A stretch of DNA of 64,000 bases from UBA1794 sp031552405 (GTDB taxonomy: Bacteria > Bacteroidota > Bacteroidia > Bacteroidales > Bacteroidaceae), in contig JAVBMN010000023.1 in NCBI GenBank assembly GCA_031552405.1, positions 69,994-133,993 on the forward strand, given 5' to 3'. The notes under the pieces were generated by a model. It was not told where the DNA came from. It did not search any database and saw nothing but the letters and a program-made list of their open reading frames with translations. Positions 54,597-63,710 of the stretch are shown here, piece by piece. Position numbers and translations under genes: made by a program. Numbering within the stretch: position 1 is the first letter of the stretch; each line of letters starts with the position of its first letter.

Positions 54597-55481
54597 TCAT
54601 GCCCTGTTTCTTTTTATGGCTTCCTCTCTATAACTTCGCCACCATTTTTCGATTTCTCCATGACAAAGCGCTGCTTCGGCCGGGGTCATCATATCGACAC
54701 TCATGTGAGGACGTCGGTTATTATAGAACTCAACAGCAGCTGCTATGGCAGCGTTTACTTGATCAACAGAATGAAATCGCATATCCTTAAGAAGCTCATT
54801 CTTCATTGTTGAGTTGATGCGTTCGGCTTGTGCATTTTCTTTGGGATCGCCGTTCTCAGTCATGCTGATACGAATTTTTCTTATTGAGAGCAATTTAATG
54901 TATTCCCGACTTGCATATTGTACGCCACGGTCGCTATGATGTATGAGAGTACCAGCCAATTCCTTAGGGATACCGTCGAGCCGTTTAAAAGCCATCGTAA
55001 TAGCCTTAGCCGGGTAAAGGGTCTCCAGAGTTGCCCCGACGGCCCAACCAATAATTTCATGGCTGTAGGCATCCATAATCATTGTCAGGTAACTGAACGC
55101 ATACTCTGTCTCGCTCAACCACACGGGAACATAGGTTATATCACTAACCCATAGTTGATTGATGGATGTAGGGATAAATTCCCGCACGAGATTAGGATAG
55201 AGCGGAAGACCATGAGTGGAGTCGGTTGTGCGAGGCTTTCGCATCTTATTGCGCACTTTTAGTCCGTGACGGTGGATTATATCTTCAAAGCGATCTCTCC
55301 CGACTCGTTCGATGTCACGAAAGTCCCGCTTGTACATATACCAAAGTTTCAGTCCTCCGATGCCGGGATCAATACTGCGCACGGAATGGATATATTCCAG
55401 CGCGAAGGATTCTTGAGCTGCTTTCCTTGCTGCCGATTCGACTTTCTGCTTGTGGTAGGCCTGCTTGCTTACGCCAAACAA
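54597..55481 (-). CDS. IS3-family transposase OrfB
   Basis: A DDE transposase (294 residues from this start) with the integrase core: Asp in WVSDITYVP, Asp in IHHSDRGVQYAS and Glu in PKENAQAERINS, plus the N-terminal HTH_21-like part. The frame is open further upstream without an ATG to the A7 run at 55553-55559, with residues such as TIENLHARPPRHYAIEV. It is therefore made as an OrfAB fusion by -1 frameshifting from orfA, as in other IS3 elements. No damage is seen. Confidence 0.9.
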   Translation of the reverse strand: MFGVSKQAYHKQKVESAARKAAQESFALEYIHSVRSIDPGIGGLKLWYMYKRDFRDIERVGRDRFEDIIHRHGLKVRNKMRKPRTTDSTHGLPLYPNLVREFIPTSINQLWVSDITYVPVWLSETEYAFSYLTMIMDAYSHEIIGWAVGATLETLYPAKAITMAFKRLDGIPKELAGTLIHHSDRGVQYASREYIKLLSIRKIRISMTENGDPKENAQAERINSTMKNELLKDMRFHSVDQVNAAIAAAVEFYNNRRPHMSVDMMTPAEAALCHGEIEKWWRSYREEAIKRNRA

Positions 55482-55534
55482 CCTGCACAGAACCTCTATG
55501 GCGTAATGCCTCGGGGGCCGTGCATGCAGGTTTT

Positions 55535-55921
55535 CTATCGTTTGGCGCCAACTTTTTTTCGTATCTGAATATCGAACTTTGATTCCGCCACAGTGATCAT
55601 CTCATCGTAGAAATCGGCTCGCAGTCGAGCTTCTTTTAGCGCTTGTTCAAGCCGAGCGATTTTCTGCTCGGCTGTTTCTTGAGCCGAGGATACTGAGTCT
55701 GCTCGGGTGGCAGACTTTTCGGTCGATAGCCTGACTGTGCCTTTAAGTTGCTTCATCTCGCTGGCTGGATTTTCATTTGCAAAGTTAATAATCCAACGGC
55801 GAATAGTCTCTTCGGCTACCGGATAAATTTTAGATAAACGATAAGGGCTGAGACCGCTTCGTTGATGTTCGGACAGAACTGTCTGTTGATACTTTTTTCG
55901 TTGTTCAATGTATGATCCCAT
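55535..55921 (-). CDS. IS3-family OrfA (DNA-binding protein)
   Basis: A 128-residue protein with an N-terminal helix-turn-helix (LSPYRLSKIYPVAEETIRRW) and a C-terminal coiled coil (QKIARLEQALKEARLRADF) that serves dimerisation. Close to its end is the slippery run A7 followed by G, where ribosomes can move back one base and continue into orfB. Confidence 0.88.
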   Translation of the reverse strand: MGSYIEQRKKYQQTVLSEHQRSGLSPYRLSKIYPVAEETIRRWIINFANENPASEMKQLKGTVRLSTEKSATRADSVSSAQETAEQKIARLEQALKEARLRADFYDEMITVAESKFDIQIRKKVGAKR

Positions 55922-56110
55922 AAACTATTGTTGTTTATGAGTCAACTTTTTTCAGGGGAAGACAAACTAACAAAAAGTATTAGCAGACTCCGCTGTAAGG
56001 TCAAATGTGTGAGTGCGATGTGGGAACAAAGCCCCAATGAAGTATACACATTTATGTTGGCAAGAAAATAAAATAGTGTTTATGTTTATCGAAGGCAAAT
56101 AGAAATAAGT

Positions 56111-56224
56111 ATGAAAAATAAATTGTTTGTATTCTTTATTCTTTCATTCTTTTTGACAACGAATGAATGTACACGGCACTTGCGGTGCTCCTTGCAAAAG
56201 GCTAAGCTTAAGCCATACGGATAA
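56111..56224 (+). pseudogene. Signal-peptide remnant of a lost exported gene
   Basis: A 37-codon frame begins MKNKLFVFFILSFFLTTNEC, a good signal peptide, and then soon runs into the 3' end of the reverse GH31 gene. I read it as the first codons of an exported protein whose body was deleted. It follows the IS3 element by about 150 bp of AT-rich sequence with nothing else recognisable. Confidence 0.45.
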
Positions 56225-57827
56225 TTAAGTCTTTTCCTTTTGCTACTACCCGCAGTTCCCGGGTCGAGGAATCATAATGCCATGAACTCGCTCCCGACAC
56301 TTGATGGATGGAATCCACATTACGGATAATAAAAACAAACTCTTTTTCCTTTTTACCTGACACCTTTAACTTTTTAGTTTTTCCATTATATACAATGTGT
56401 ATATCATCGTACTCAATCCCTTCATTCCGGGGAGCGTGATAGACTAAAGAAGACTCAGTAGAGTCCGAATGGATCAGAAAAGTCTCTTTTCCTCTCATCG
56501 TGGCATCGCCAATGCCTGTCAGGCTACCATCAATGTGCATCGGGACAATAGAACCTTGCTTAAAGAACAGGGGGAATCTGTCCAACGGATACGTTTGAGT
56601 GACGGCTGTTCCGCCTTTTCTAACCTCACCCGACCAGAAATCAACCCAATCGGCTCTTTCCGGCAGCTTAAAACTGACGCGACTCTCCGTCGATGTAATG
56701 GCTTTCGTGAAAATATCATTCCCCAGTTGATGACTCTCCTCGGTCAACGATGTGTTTTTCAGCAAAGAGCCTCCCTTCAGGTGAGCCTCGACCACTGTAG
56801 AGAAAAGGTAAGGAATCAACTGTTCATGGAAAACGACACAGAAACGATAAATATCTTCTACATCCTTTCCATGATACCAGGGTAGGTGATTAGAAAAAGC
56901 TCCATTCTCTCCCCCATTGATCATCCCGGCTGTCATTGCTCCGAATTGTGCATAACGAACAAACTGTTCCTTATTGGATCGTTTCATAAAGAATCCGGCC
57001 ACCTCACAGGCAGGTGCTCCATACCCCTTCTGAGCGGATGTATAGATATTGTCTATTTGCAGCTTCAACCCTCGCCAATCTCCGGAGAAATCGCCTGACC
57101 ACCCCAGGTTCATCTTGCCAACACTGGCAAAGTATCCCCCCTGGTGCGAATAAGGGCGGGCAATAATCACTCCTTGTTTGTTTCTGGAAAGGGTATAATC
57201 GTACATCGCGTCATAATAGTAATGACGAAACTCTTCATTGGTCAGTGTGCCTACCGAGGTATGAATGGTGTCGCCAAACCAGAACTCTCCCTGGTCGACT
57301 TTCCATCCGTAAACACCCTCCATAAAGACCTTATCCAACTGTTTGAACCACCATTCTTTGGCTTTTTTTTTGGTAAAGTCAATATGTATGCCTTTTCCTT
57401 TCCACCATTTTCCTTGTTGACTGTTATTGATGCCATAGTTTTTAGAAACTGCCTCGTCATACGTGACACTTTTTTGAACACGAGTATCTTTCGATTCTGT
57501 ATTGATCGCTCCGGTCAGCCACATGATGACTTTTACATTGTTATCCTTAAAATACCTGATCATGTCTTCGCCATCCGGATAGCGTTCTCTATCCCAGTTG
57601 AAATCATTGTAGGAATCCGACCATGGACTGTCAATGATAACCCCTCCTACAGGTATATCCCGTTTCAGGTAGCCATCTACTAAAGAGATGGCCCCTTGCG
57701 AGGTATTAATACTATCTTCCCACGCAATATGTCTGAAGGCCCATGCGGGAGTAATCGGAGGATTCTGCGCAGAAAGGGTTAGGCCGACAAAACAAATCGT
57801 ACTAAGAAGCGAAACAACTCTTTTCAT
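56208..57827 (-). CDS. Secreted compact GH31 family glycosidase
   Basis: A 539-residue exported enzyme of glycoside hydrolase family 31 (alpha-glucosidase, alpha-xylosidase, alpha-galactosidase and others). The signal peptide ends near LTLSAQ. The catalytic barrel has GGVIIDSPWSDSYNDFNWD, the nucleophile Asp178 in WKVDQGEFW and the acid/base Asp246 in WSGDFSGDW. It lacks the long N-terminal beta-sandwich of most GH31 enzymes, so it belongs to a short subgroup. A C-terminal beta domain follows. The start codon is only 25 bp from an IS982 inverted-repeat end, so its native promoter has been lost or replaced. Confidence 0.88.
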   Translation of the reverse strand: MKRVVSLLSTICFVGLTLSAQNPPITPAWAFRHIAWEDSINTSQGAISLVDGYLKRDIPVGGVIIDSPWSDSYNDFNWDRERYPDGEDMIRYFKDNNVKVIMWLTGAINTESKDTRVQKSVTYDEAVSKNYGINNSQQGKWWKGKGIHIDFTKKKAKEWWFKQLDKVFMEGVYGWKVDQGEFWFGDTIHTSVGTLTNEEFRHYYYDAMYDYTLSRNKQGVIIARPYSHQGGYFASVGKMNLGWSGDFSGDWRGLKLQIDNIYTSAQKGYGAPACEVAGFFMKRSNKEQFVRYAQFGAMTAGMINGGENGAFSNHLPWYHGKDVEDIYRFCVVFHEQLIPYLFSTVVEAHLKGGSLLKNTSLTEESHQLGNDIFTKAITSTESRVSFKLPERADWVDFWSGEVRKGGTAVTQTYPLDRFPLFFKQGSIVPMHIDGSLTGIGDATMRGKETFLIHSDSTESSLVYHAPRNEGIEYDDIHIVYNGKTKKLKVSGKKEKEFVFIIRNVDSIHQVSGASSWHYDSSTRELRVVAKGKDLIIRMA

Positions 57828-57851
57828 TTTTCATTATTTTTTATGTTAATA

Positions 57852-58053
57852 ACCTAAGTTTTGGATAAAAAAGACCCGTAAAAAGTTGGGTAAGATCTCC
57901 TAATTTTGTATATTTATAGCTGATAACCAAATAGATATACATTTAATTATGAGTATTCTTACCCGTGACAAATTTACAGAAATATTCTGTATTGCAGACG
58001 ATTTCTGCAAAGAACTTTCTCGAAATGAGCTTAAATTCCTTTTAGATCACCCT
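57852..58053 (+). mobile_element. Truncated IS982-family end
   Basis: About 200 bp nearly identical to the right end of the element at 42577-44124, in the opposite orientation. It has the inverted repeat (57852-57868), the leader and the first transposase codons (ATG at 57949). Similarity stops after the codons for LLDHP, and the frame ends at 58089 after 46 codons. The left copy has 4 extra bases before the ATG. Confidence 0.88.
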
Positions 58054-58182
58054 GAGGCAAGCAAGTATTTTCCTACTTATTTCTTCTAAGCCTAAACTCT
58101 ATGCGGGTTTTGTGAATTTTTATACAAATTCCCTTCCATCCCTTAATACAACAAGACGTTTTTACCGAAAAATCGGGCTACC

Positions 58183-59382
58183 CTACAACAAGTTCTTCAT
58201 TGCTTCATTCATCTGTTCATTATCAAAACTGTCCAAATAAAACTGAGTAACCCTTTCAGAACTATGCCCCAATGACTCGCTTATAATAGAGGTAGATACT
58301 CCACTGCGTTTTAATACCGTGGCGAAGGAGTGGCGGGCTACGTAGGTCGTTAGTTTTATGGGTAGATTCAACTCTTCGCCTATCTCCTTTAGATGCTTGG
58401 TTACTTTAGCATACACTTTATGTATACGGTTAGACTTCTGTGCCTCCGTCACATGGTAGTTACTCAAGATGGGGAATATGTAAGTTGCATTATCCTGCCT
58501 GTATTTCTCTATGATCTTTAGAGCATCAGCTTGTAATGGAAGGCATATCTGCTTTTTCGTCTTCTTACGGGTATATACAATTCTACCATCCATTATCCTA
58601 TCACACTTTAGATTGGCCATATCTACAAAATTGATTCCGCCAGTATAATAAGAGAAAGAAAATATATCTACTGCCAGTTCCTCATAAAATGTAGTACCAC
58701 TATAAGCTATTACTCTCTTTACATCATCCTTATTCAAAGCACGCTTCATTGCTGGCTGAAAGAAACGGGAGAGTTTAAAATCTCTAAAGGGGTATAAATC
58801 CGCTTTGACTATATGCTTTTCAATAGCAAGATTCCAGATAACACGTATATGCCTAAAAAAAGTTCCCATACGGTTAATAGACATCTCGTCTTTCTTCAAA
58901 TACATTTCGTACCTCTTTAACCATATCACATCTATATCTAAGACCAGCAAGTCTTCTCCACGACAAAACTTTCGGATTGAGGTTAGACTTCCTCTAAACA
59001 AAGCTGCATAAGTAGTTCTATTTTCTGATTTCAGTCTAAGAATGTATTCCTCGAATATCTGAAATACTGTCACTGACTTAGTATGCGTATTGAGCTTATT
59101 GATAAGAGTAGAAGCAGTAAAATCCCTATTGACTGTCTTATAAGCCATGATTTGCTCTTCATACTCCTCCACCTTTGCACTAATCATCTGATTTAAAACC
59201 TCTTTATGAGGATAATTGCTCTTAGGCTTGCTTTTCACAAAGTCCCAATACTTAGGCAAAATGGAGATTCCTAAGCTCACATACTTCTTTTTCCCGTCCT
59301 TACAGACACGAATCATGAGGGGATGTTCCCCACTTGACAACTTTTTTGACTTGTAACACAGCACGTTAACCGTTGTTCCCAT
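58183..59382 (-). CDS. Tyrosine recombinase/integrase
   Basis: A 399-residue site-specific recombinase of the Bacteroides mobile-element type: Arm-DNA-binding domain (about 1-90), SAM-like core-binding domain (about 100-200) and catalytic domain. In the catalytic part, YYTGGINFVDMANL has Gly where many relatives have the first active-site Arg; YVARHSFAT, LGHSSERVTQ and FYLDSF supply the later Arg/His and the Tyr. The ATG at 59382 (MGTTVNVLCYKSKK) fits the family start; the open frame continues 26 codons upstream. It lies about 100 bp from the 3' end of tRNA-Thr, the usual position of an integrase at its attachment site. Confidence 0.85.
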   Translation of the reverse strand: MGTTVNVLCYKSKKLSSGEHPLMIRVCKDGKKKYVSLGISILPKYWDFVKSKPKSNYPHKEVLNQMISAKVEEYEEQIMAYKTVNRDFTASTLINKLNTHTKSVTVFQIFEEYILRLKSENRTTYAALFRGSLTSIRKFCRGEDLLVLDIDVIWLKRYEMYLKKDEMSINRMGTFFRHIRVIWNLAIEKHIVKADLYPFRDFKLSRFFQPAMKRALNKDDVKRVIAYSGTTFYEELAVDIFSFSYYTGGINFVDMANLKCDRIMDGRIVYTRKKTKKQICLPLQADALKIIEKYRQDNATYIFPILSNYHVTEAQKSNRIHKVYAKVTKHLKEIGEELNLPIKLTTYVARHSFATVLKRSGVSTSIISESLGHSSERVTQFYLDSFDNEQMNEAMKNLL

Positions 59383-59483
59383 ACTCAATTCCGGTTTAAC
59401 TCCTGGTTTAACTTTCGCCCTAAAAACCACAGAAACCCACAACAAAAAAGGCAGCCACATTTCTGTAACTACCTGATTATCTG

Positions 59484-59556
<73 letters not shown>

Positions 59557-60129
59557 TACAGTCTAATATTCAAGAAGTTACATCAACCTTTCTTTAAATC
59601 GTTCTTTCTGGTTTACACGTTGGTTTACACAAGGTGCTGGTTAAAAATCAATATTCTATCTCATATTCCGAAGAAAAACTGGTTCGCTTCAGGAAACGAA
59701 ACAAAAATAACAATTTAAAAGCACACTTCCAAACAGCAGCTTCCCAGCTATGAGCTTCTATCAATAAAGTTCTTATGAGAAGAATGAATAAGGATTCGTA
59801 CTATCAACATTTGTCAATCACCACAACACGAATAGCATCTTTCTTCTTTAATTCACTTAGGTCTAAAAATAAATCACGCCCCATAGAAGTATTTTTCTAA
59901 GGTTTCGTACCAGATGATATGATTATTGAAATAGAGAATTAAAAACAGTTTAGCTCATTGTATCTCAATTCAAAAACTTCTTATCAAAACAACACCCTAT
60001 TTTAGCAAATGTCTCTTGAACTTTTTGTATGTTTGCATAACATACAATCTTATTACAAGAGAACAATAAAGATTTTAATACGTAATATTAGTTACAACGT
60101 GTTTAAAACATCAGAGAAACAAAAAAAGT
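59557..60129. other. AT-rich 573-bp gap between tRNA-Thr and the DUF2971 gene
   Basis: No protein-coding frame is supported here. The only structure I see is the palindrome at 60025-60047 listed separately. The AT-richness resembles the DUF2971 gene to its right rather than the chromosomal core. Confidence 0.5.
60025..60047 (+). promoter_or_regulatory. Palindrome over a -7 box before the DUF2971 gene
   Basis: A perfect 9-bp inverted repeat (60025-60033 with 60039-60047, 5-base centre) contains TATGTTTG at 60028-60035, which matches the Bacteroides -7 box. A repressor bound here would block the promoter. It is 83 bp upstream of the ATG at 60130. Confidence 0.5.
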
Positions 60130-60936
60130 ATGGATAATAATCTAATTCATCATTATACAACAATTGATACCTTGGCTTTAATCTTAAAGAACCGAACAAT
60201 ACGTTTTAATAGGTTAGACAGGGTAGATGACTTGGAAGAGGGGAATACTGTATCAAATGGAATAAATTTAAGCAAATACGTCTTTGTTTCTTGTTGGACT
60301 GAATTAAATGAAGAAAGTATTCCATTGTGGAAATTATATGCCAATGGAAATACAGGAGTGAAAATTTCATTGGAAAAAGATTTCTTTAAAGAGTATGAGA
60401 TTTGCGATTCAAAGAAGATATCAATTGCTGATAGTAAGATAATGTCTCTTCTTCCTCTTGAAGAGTTACTTAATGGCAAATGCTTCTTTGTGTCATTTAT
60501 CAAAGATACAGAATTGTTCTATCGGCCAATAGAATATGTAGATGATCATATTGCGGTTACAGAACAAATAGTCTGCGAAAATGGAACAACTCTTAATATT
60601 TCTTTTGGGAATGTAGGAAAATATAAGCATAAGAGGTGGCAGTTTCAAAATGAGAGTAGATTTGTTCTTACTGCTATCCCTATGAAATATAATATGGATA
60701 TGACTAATCCATTGTTTACAGATATGATTATTGATAGTTTGAAAAGTAATTTTGAATTACCTTTTGAAGACTATTTTTTGAGAATAAAGGAAACCGCTTT
60801 TGATAAACTTACAGTAACGTTATGTCCTTCTGCAACTGAGGCACAAAAGATTATTGCCCAATCATTGATTAAAGAATATGCTCCTAAAGCAATTCTAAAA
60901 GAAAGCACACTAAAAGGTTGTATCAACCTAAAATAA
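60130..60936 (+). CDS. DUF2971 family protein
   Basis: A 268-residue soluble protein that resembles the DUF2971 family. The N-terminal pattern HHYTTIDTLALILKNRTIRF followed by FNRLDRVDDLEEG and VSCWTELNEESIPLW is characteristic. The family has no established biochemical role; its members are often found in mobile or accessory regions. The gene is clearly richer in AT than the core genes of the window. It may be single and is followed by a gene fragment on the other strand. Confidence 0.7.
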   Translation: MDNNLIHHYTTIDTLALILKNRTIRFNRLDRVDDLEEGNTVSNGINLSKYVFVSCWTELNEESIPLWKLYANGNTGVKISLEKDFFKEYEICDSKKISIADSKIMSLLPLEELLNGKCFFVSFIKDTELFYRPIEYVDDHIAVTEQIVCENGTTLNISFGNVGKYKHKRWQFQNESRFVLTAIPMKYNMDMTNPLFTDMIIDSLKSNFELPFEDYFLRIKETAFDKLTVTLCPSATEAQKIIAQSLIKEYAPKAILKESTLKGCINLK

Positions 60937-61012
60937 CACGATTTTGTTTATTTTTTTGGTAAATATGAAATTGAAAAAGTCTTTCGGGAATTACTTCCAA
61001 CATGATGATAAC

Positions 61013-61294
61013 TTATCTGTATTGTTTTAATTCCTTTTCATAATATTTTTCCAATTCCTTAACCAATTCGAAATAACCGTATAAAGTTTCTTCAAAAGCT
61101 GTTAAGTCCGTATTTCTAATAGGCATAGAAAGAAGATTCGAAACGATTGAAAAATGCGTACAATCCTCTATGAGAGATAATTTATTTATCAATTCTGATT
61201 CTACAAATTGAAGTTTGGAAGAAATCCTGCTTGTTGCCTCATTACTACGTTGTTTATGATAATTGGAAAAAACGGTTGATACCCACCCAGTCAA
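61013..61294 (-). pseudogene. Tail of an unknown gene cut by IS21
   Basis: A 93-codon reverse frame rich in charged and helical residues (FEETLYGYFELVKELEKYYE). Its first about 10 codons lie in the terminal repeat of the IS21 element, and no proper start codon or ribosome-binding site is seen. I read it as the C-terminal piece of a gene disrupted by the insertion; the other piece would lie beyond 64000. No family recognised. Confidence 0.5.
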
Positions 61295-61349
61295 ATCGGT
61301 GATACCCGTTCACTTTTTATCACGATTCAGTTTAGCGTTACAAAAATAG

Positions 61350-62114
61350 TTATTTCTTTCTCATACTCGATCCGCAAAGTTCAAAACGTTTTGCTGTATG
61401 CACGATTCTGTCTAGAATCGCATCTGCAACGGTCGTATTTACCTCCATAAGCTCATACCAATTAGTCACAGGCAACTGACTTATAATGATGGTTGCCCTG
61501 CGTGCATGCCTGTCTTCGATTATCTCCATCAGATCCAGCATTTGCTGTCCGTCTAGTTTCTTGATAGCAAAATCGTCCAATATCAGTAGGTCTGTTTGCG
61601 CCATTCTGTCGAAGAATCGTGGCAGAGTGGCTTCCATCCTGGCGAGAGTGATCTGCTCGAAGAGCTTCTGTATTCCATAATACCTGACTTTAAATCCTGA
61701 CAGGCAGGCTTGATATCCCAGCGCAGTGGCTAACCAGCTTTTACCTGTTCCGGCCGCTCCCGTAACTATCACAGGGATGCCTTGTCGGATATATTCTCCC
61801 CCGGCAAGTTTGAGTATAAGTGTCTTGTCGAAGCCACGTGAGGCATCGAAGACTAACTCTTCTATGGAGGACTGATAACGGAAGTGTGCCTCTTTGATTA
61901 AACGGGCGTTACGGTTCTGTTTCCGCCCGTCATACTCTGCCTGTAAAAGCAATTGTAGCCCGTCGCTCAACGACAGATCCGCCACTCTGCGGGTTTCCTG
62001 TAAAGATGTCCAGCAGTTTGCCATTGAGGGCATCCGTAGACTTTTGAGTTGATTTGCAATTTCGTCCATTTCAGTTATTCTTTTAGTTAAACATGGGTGA
62101 TTATTTAAATTCAT
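61350..62114 (-). CDS. istB: IS21-family helper ATPase IstB
   Basis: A 254-residue AAA+ ATPase of the DnaC/IstB type that assists IS21 transposition by remodelling target DNA. Walker A is GAAGTGKS at residues 119-126 and Walker B is LLILDDFA. RRATIIISQLPVTNWYE and the sensor/arginine-finger region are typical. The first ATG overlaps the end of istA by 14 bp; a second ATG (MDEIANQLKS, at 62069) is also a common start in the family. The gene looks intact. Confidence 0.93.
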   Translation of the reverse strand: MNLNNHPCLTKRITEMDEIANQLKSLRMPSMANCWTSLQETRRVADLSLSDGLQLLLQAEYDGRKQNRNARLIKEAHFRYQSSIEELVFDASRGFDKTLILKLAGGEYIRQGIPVIVTGAAGTGKSWLATALGYQACLSGFKVRYYGIQKLFEQITLARMEATLPRFFDRMAQTDLLILDDFAIKKLDGQQMLDLMEIIEDRHARRATIIISQLPVTNWYELMEVNTTVADAILDRIVHTAKRFELCGSSMRKK

Positions 62115-63672
62115 TCTTACCTCTTATATTCCGATGTTCTTTGGGAGGCGACAGATAATCAGGACTATTGACAGTTACTTCGTCCAGCCCTTTGCATTTG
62201 CTCTTTATCAAATTGTTGATAAACGGATAGTTGTAACGTTGGTACTTCATTGCTGCTTCACAAGCTCTCCTGAACAGAATCGGGTCGGTAGCCCGGGCAA
62301 GATGCAGCAGGCCGTCGCAGCTCTTGTAATAAACCTCCTCTGGCTGTGTGGCTGTGAGGAACATATAACGTACCACTTCTCCGAACTCCACCATTATGGA
62401 GGATGCCCTGTTGATGTAATGTTCTTTGGAACGTTCCCTGTATGCTCTGGAATGAGATGCCAGATGCTCATTTACCACCGTGTATTTGCCTTGGGCATAA
62501 GCTCTGGCATGCGTGGCTATGCATTCTTCCTTGTTGAAGACTCTCACAAGTGTGCGGGTATAGATCACTTTTACATTCTGATGGATGTACTGGTAGGGTA
62601 CCGAGTAGTGATGCTTGTCACGCCCCAGATAAATGCAACTGTTTAATCCCACCTTCAGGTTGGTATAACTCTTTATCTCGAACTCCTTTGCAGGAAGTGG
62701 TTTCAAAGCAGGCTTCTCTATGGCCAGGAAGTGTTCCTCACGGGAGTATGGATGCTGCTGCATGCGCTTGCGATTGTGGGCCTTCATCTTCTCTGCAATG
62801 GCAGCATTGAGTTCTTCCAGCGAGTAGAAGGTTTCGTTGCGCAGCTCAGCATATACACGTTGATAGATCAGCTTGACCTGATTCTCTACGGTGCATTTAT
62901 CTTTCGGTTTACGGGGACGCGCAGGCAGAATCACACATCCGTAATGGTTGGCCATATCTTCCAACACCTTGTTTATCTCAGGCTCATACGGGTCGGATTT
63001 GATCACGGCGGCTTTCAGGTTATCGGGAACCAGTATCTTGGGTACACCGCCTATTTCCAGCAAGAAGCGTGTGATGGCATAGATGAAGTCTTCGCTTCTC
63101 TGTGAGGGAACGGCAAGAGCAAATCCATAGTCCGTACAAGGAAGGCTACCCACAAAGGTTTGTGGATATATGATCTCACCGGTTTCACGATCAATATACT
63201 TTAACCGGTCGCCAGCAAAATCAAGATAACATTTCTCCCCCGGATTATAGAGATCTTTCAGAATGGTGGAAGGGCGATTCTTGGCTTTGGTATTCTGCTG
63301 GTAATGATAGCGGAACTGGGTCAACTGATATCCCTCGGGGTTCTCCCAGATATATTCTTCCCAAAGTTTTATCAGAGTGACATGCTTGTGTCCCATCTGC
63401 TCTTCAAAATAGGAAAGCTTAAGTTTGAACGTTTCAAAACGCTCATCAACGTAGGCGGGGTTTCCTCCTGTCATACGAAACTCAAGCACCGGATCGTCAA
63501 GTTCCAGAAGCTCGGCAAGCTTCATGTTATCTTCACCCGCCTTACGGACGTACTTGTTGACCGTTTCCTTGTTCAAACCCAGATTGGCTGCAATTTTACG
63601 GTTGGACACGCCATCCAAGTGCTGGCGCAATACTTGTTTTATCTTACTCATTTCTTTAGTTTTACCTGCCAT
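62101..63672 (-). CDS. istA: IS21-family transposase IstA
   Basis: A 523-residue DDE transposase. The start at 63672 gives MAGKTKEMSKIKQVLRQH with an N-terminal helix-turn-helix (VSNRKIAANLGLNKETVNKY); the open frame before it reads through the terminal repeats and is not coding. The catalytic core shows CYLDFAGDR (first Asp), LVPDNLKAAV (second Asp) and CTVENQVKL (Glu). The C-terminal part ends in an overlap with istB. All key residues are there, so it may be active. Confidence 0.93.
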   Translation of the reverse strand: MAGKTKEMSKIKQVLRQHLDGVSNRKIAANLGLNKETVNKYVRKAGEDNMKLAELLELDDPVLEFRMTGGNPAYVDERFETFKLKLSYFEEQMGHKHVTLIKLWEEYIWENPEGYQLTQFRYHYQQNTKAKNRPSTILKDLYNPGEKCYLDFAGDRLKYIDRETGEIIYPQTFVGSLPCTDYGFALAVPSQRSEDFIYAITRFLLEIGGVPKILVPDNLKAAVIKSDPYEPEINKVLEDMANHYGCVILPARPRKPKDKCTVENQVKLIYQRVYAELRNETFYSLEELNAAIAEKMKAHNRKRMQQHPYSREEHFLAIEKPALKPLPAKEFEIKSYTNLKVGLNSCIYLGRDKHHYSVPYQYIHQNVKVIYTRTLVRVFNKEECIATHARAYAQGKYTVVNEHLASHSRAYRERSKEHYINRASSIMVEFGEVVRYMFLTATQPEEVYYKSCDGLLHLARATDPILFRRACEAAMKYQRYNYPFINNLIKSKCKGLDEVTVNSPDYLSPPKEHRNIRGKNEFK

Positions 63673-63710
63673 AGCTGAATCGTTTGTAAAAAGCTTGCAA
63701 AGTAAAGGAA

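Larger units (their letters stand above)
54452..55964 (-). mobile_element. Complete IS3-family element, about 1.5 kb
   Basis: Ends at 54452-54475 and 55941-55964 are 24-bp imperfect inverted repeats (17 of 24 positions match) starting with TGT. Between them are orfA and orfB on the reverse strand and an A7 frameshift site. All three catalytic acids are present, so it may be active. I could not see a clear target duplication. It separates GH95 from the GH31 side. Confidence 0.85.

Noticed and set aside
58056..58182. Attachment site in the gap between the IS982 remnant and the integrase
   Set aside because: No match to the tRNA-Thr 3' end or any direct repeat was found there.
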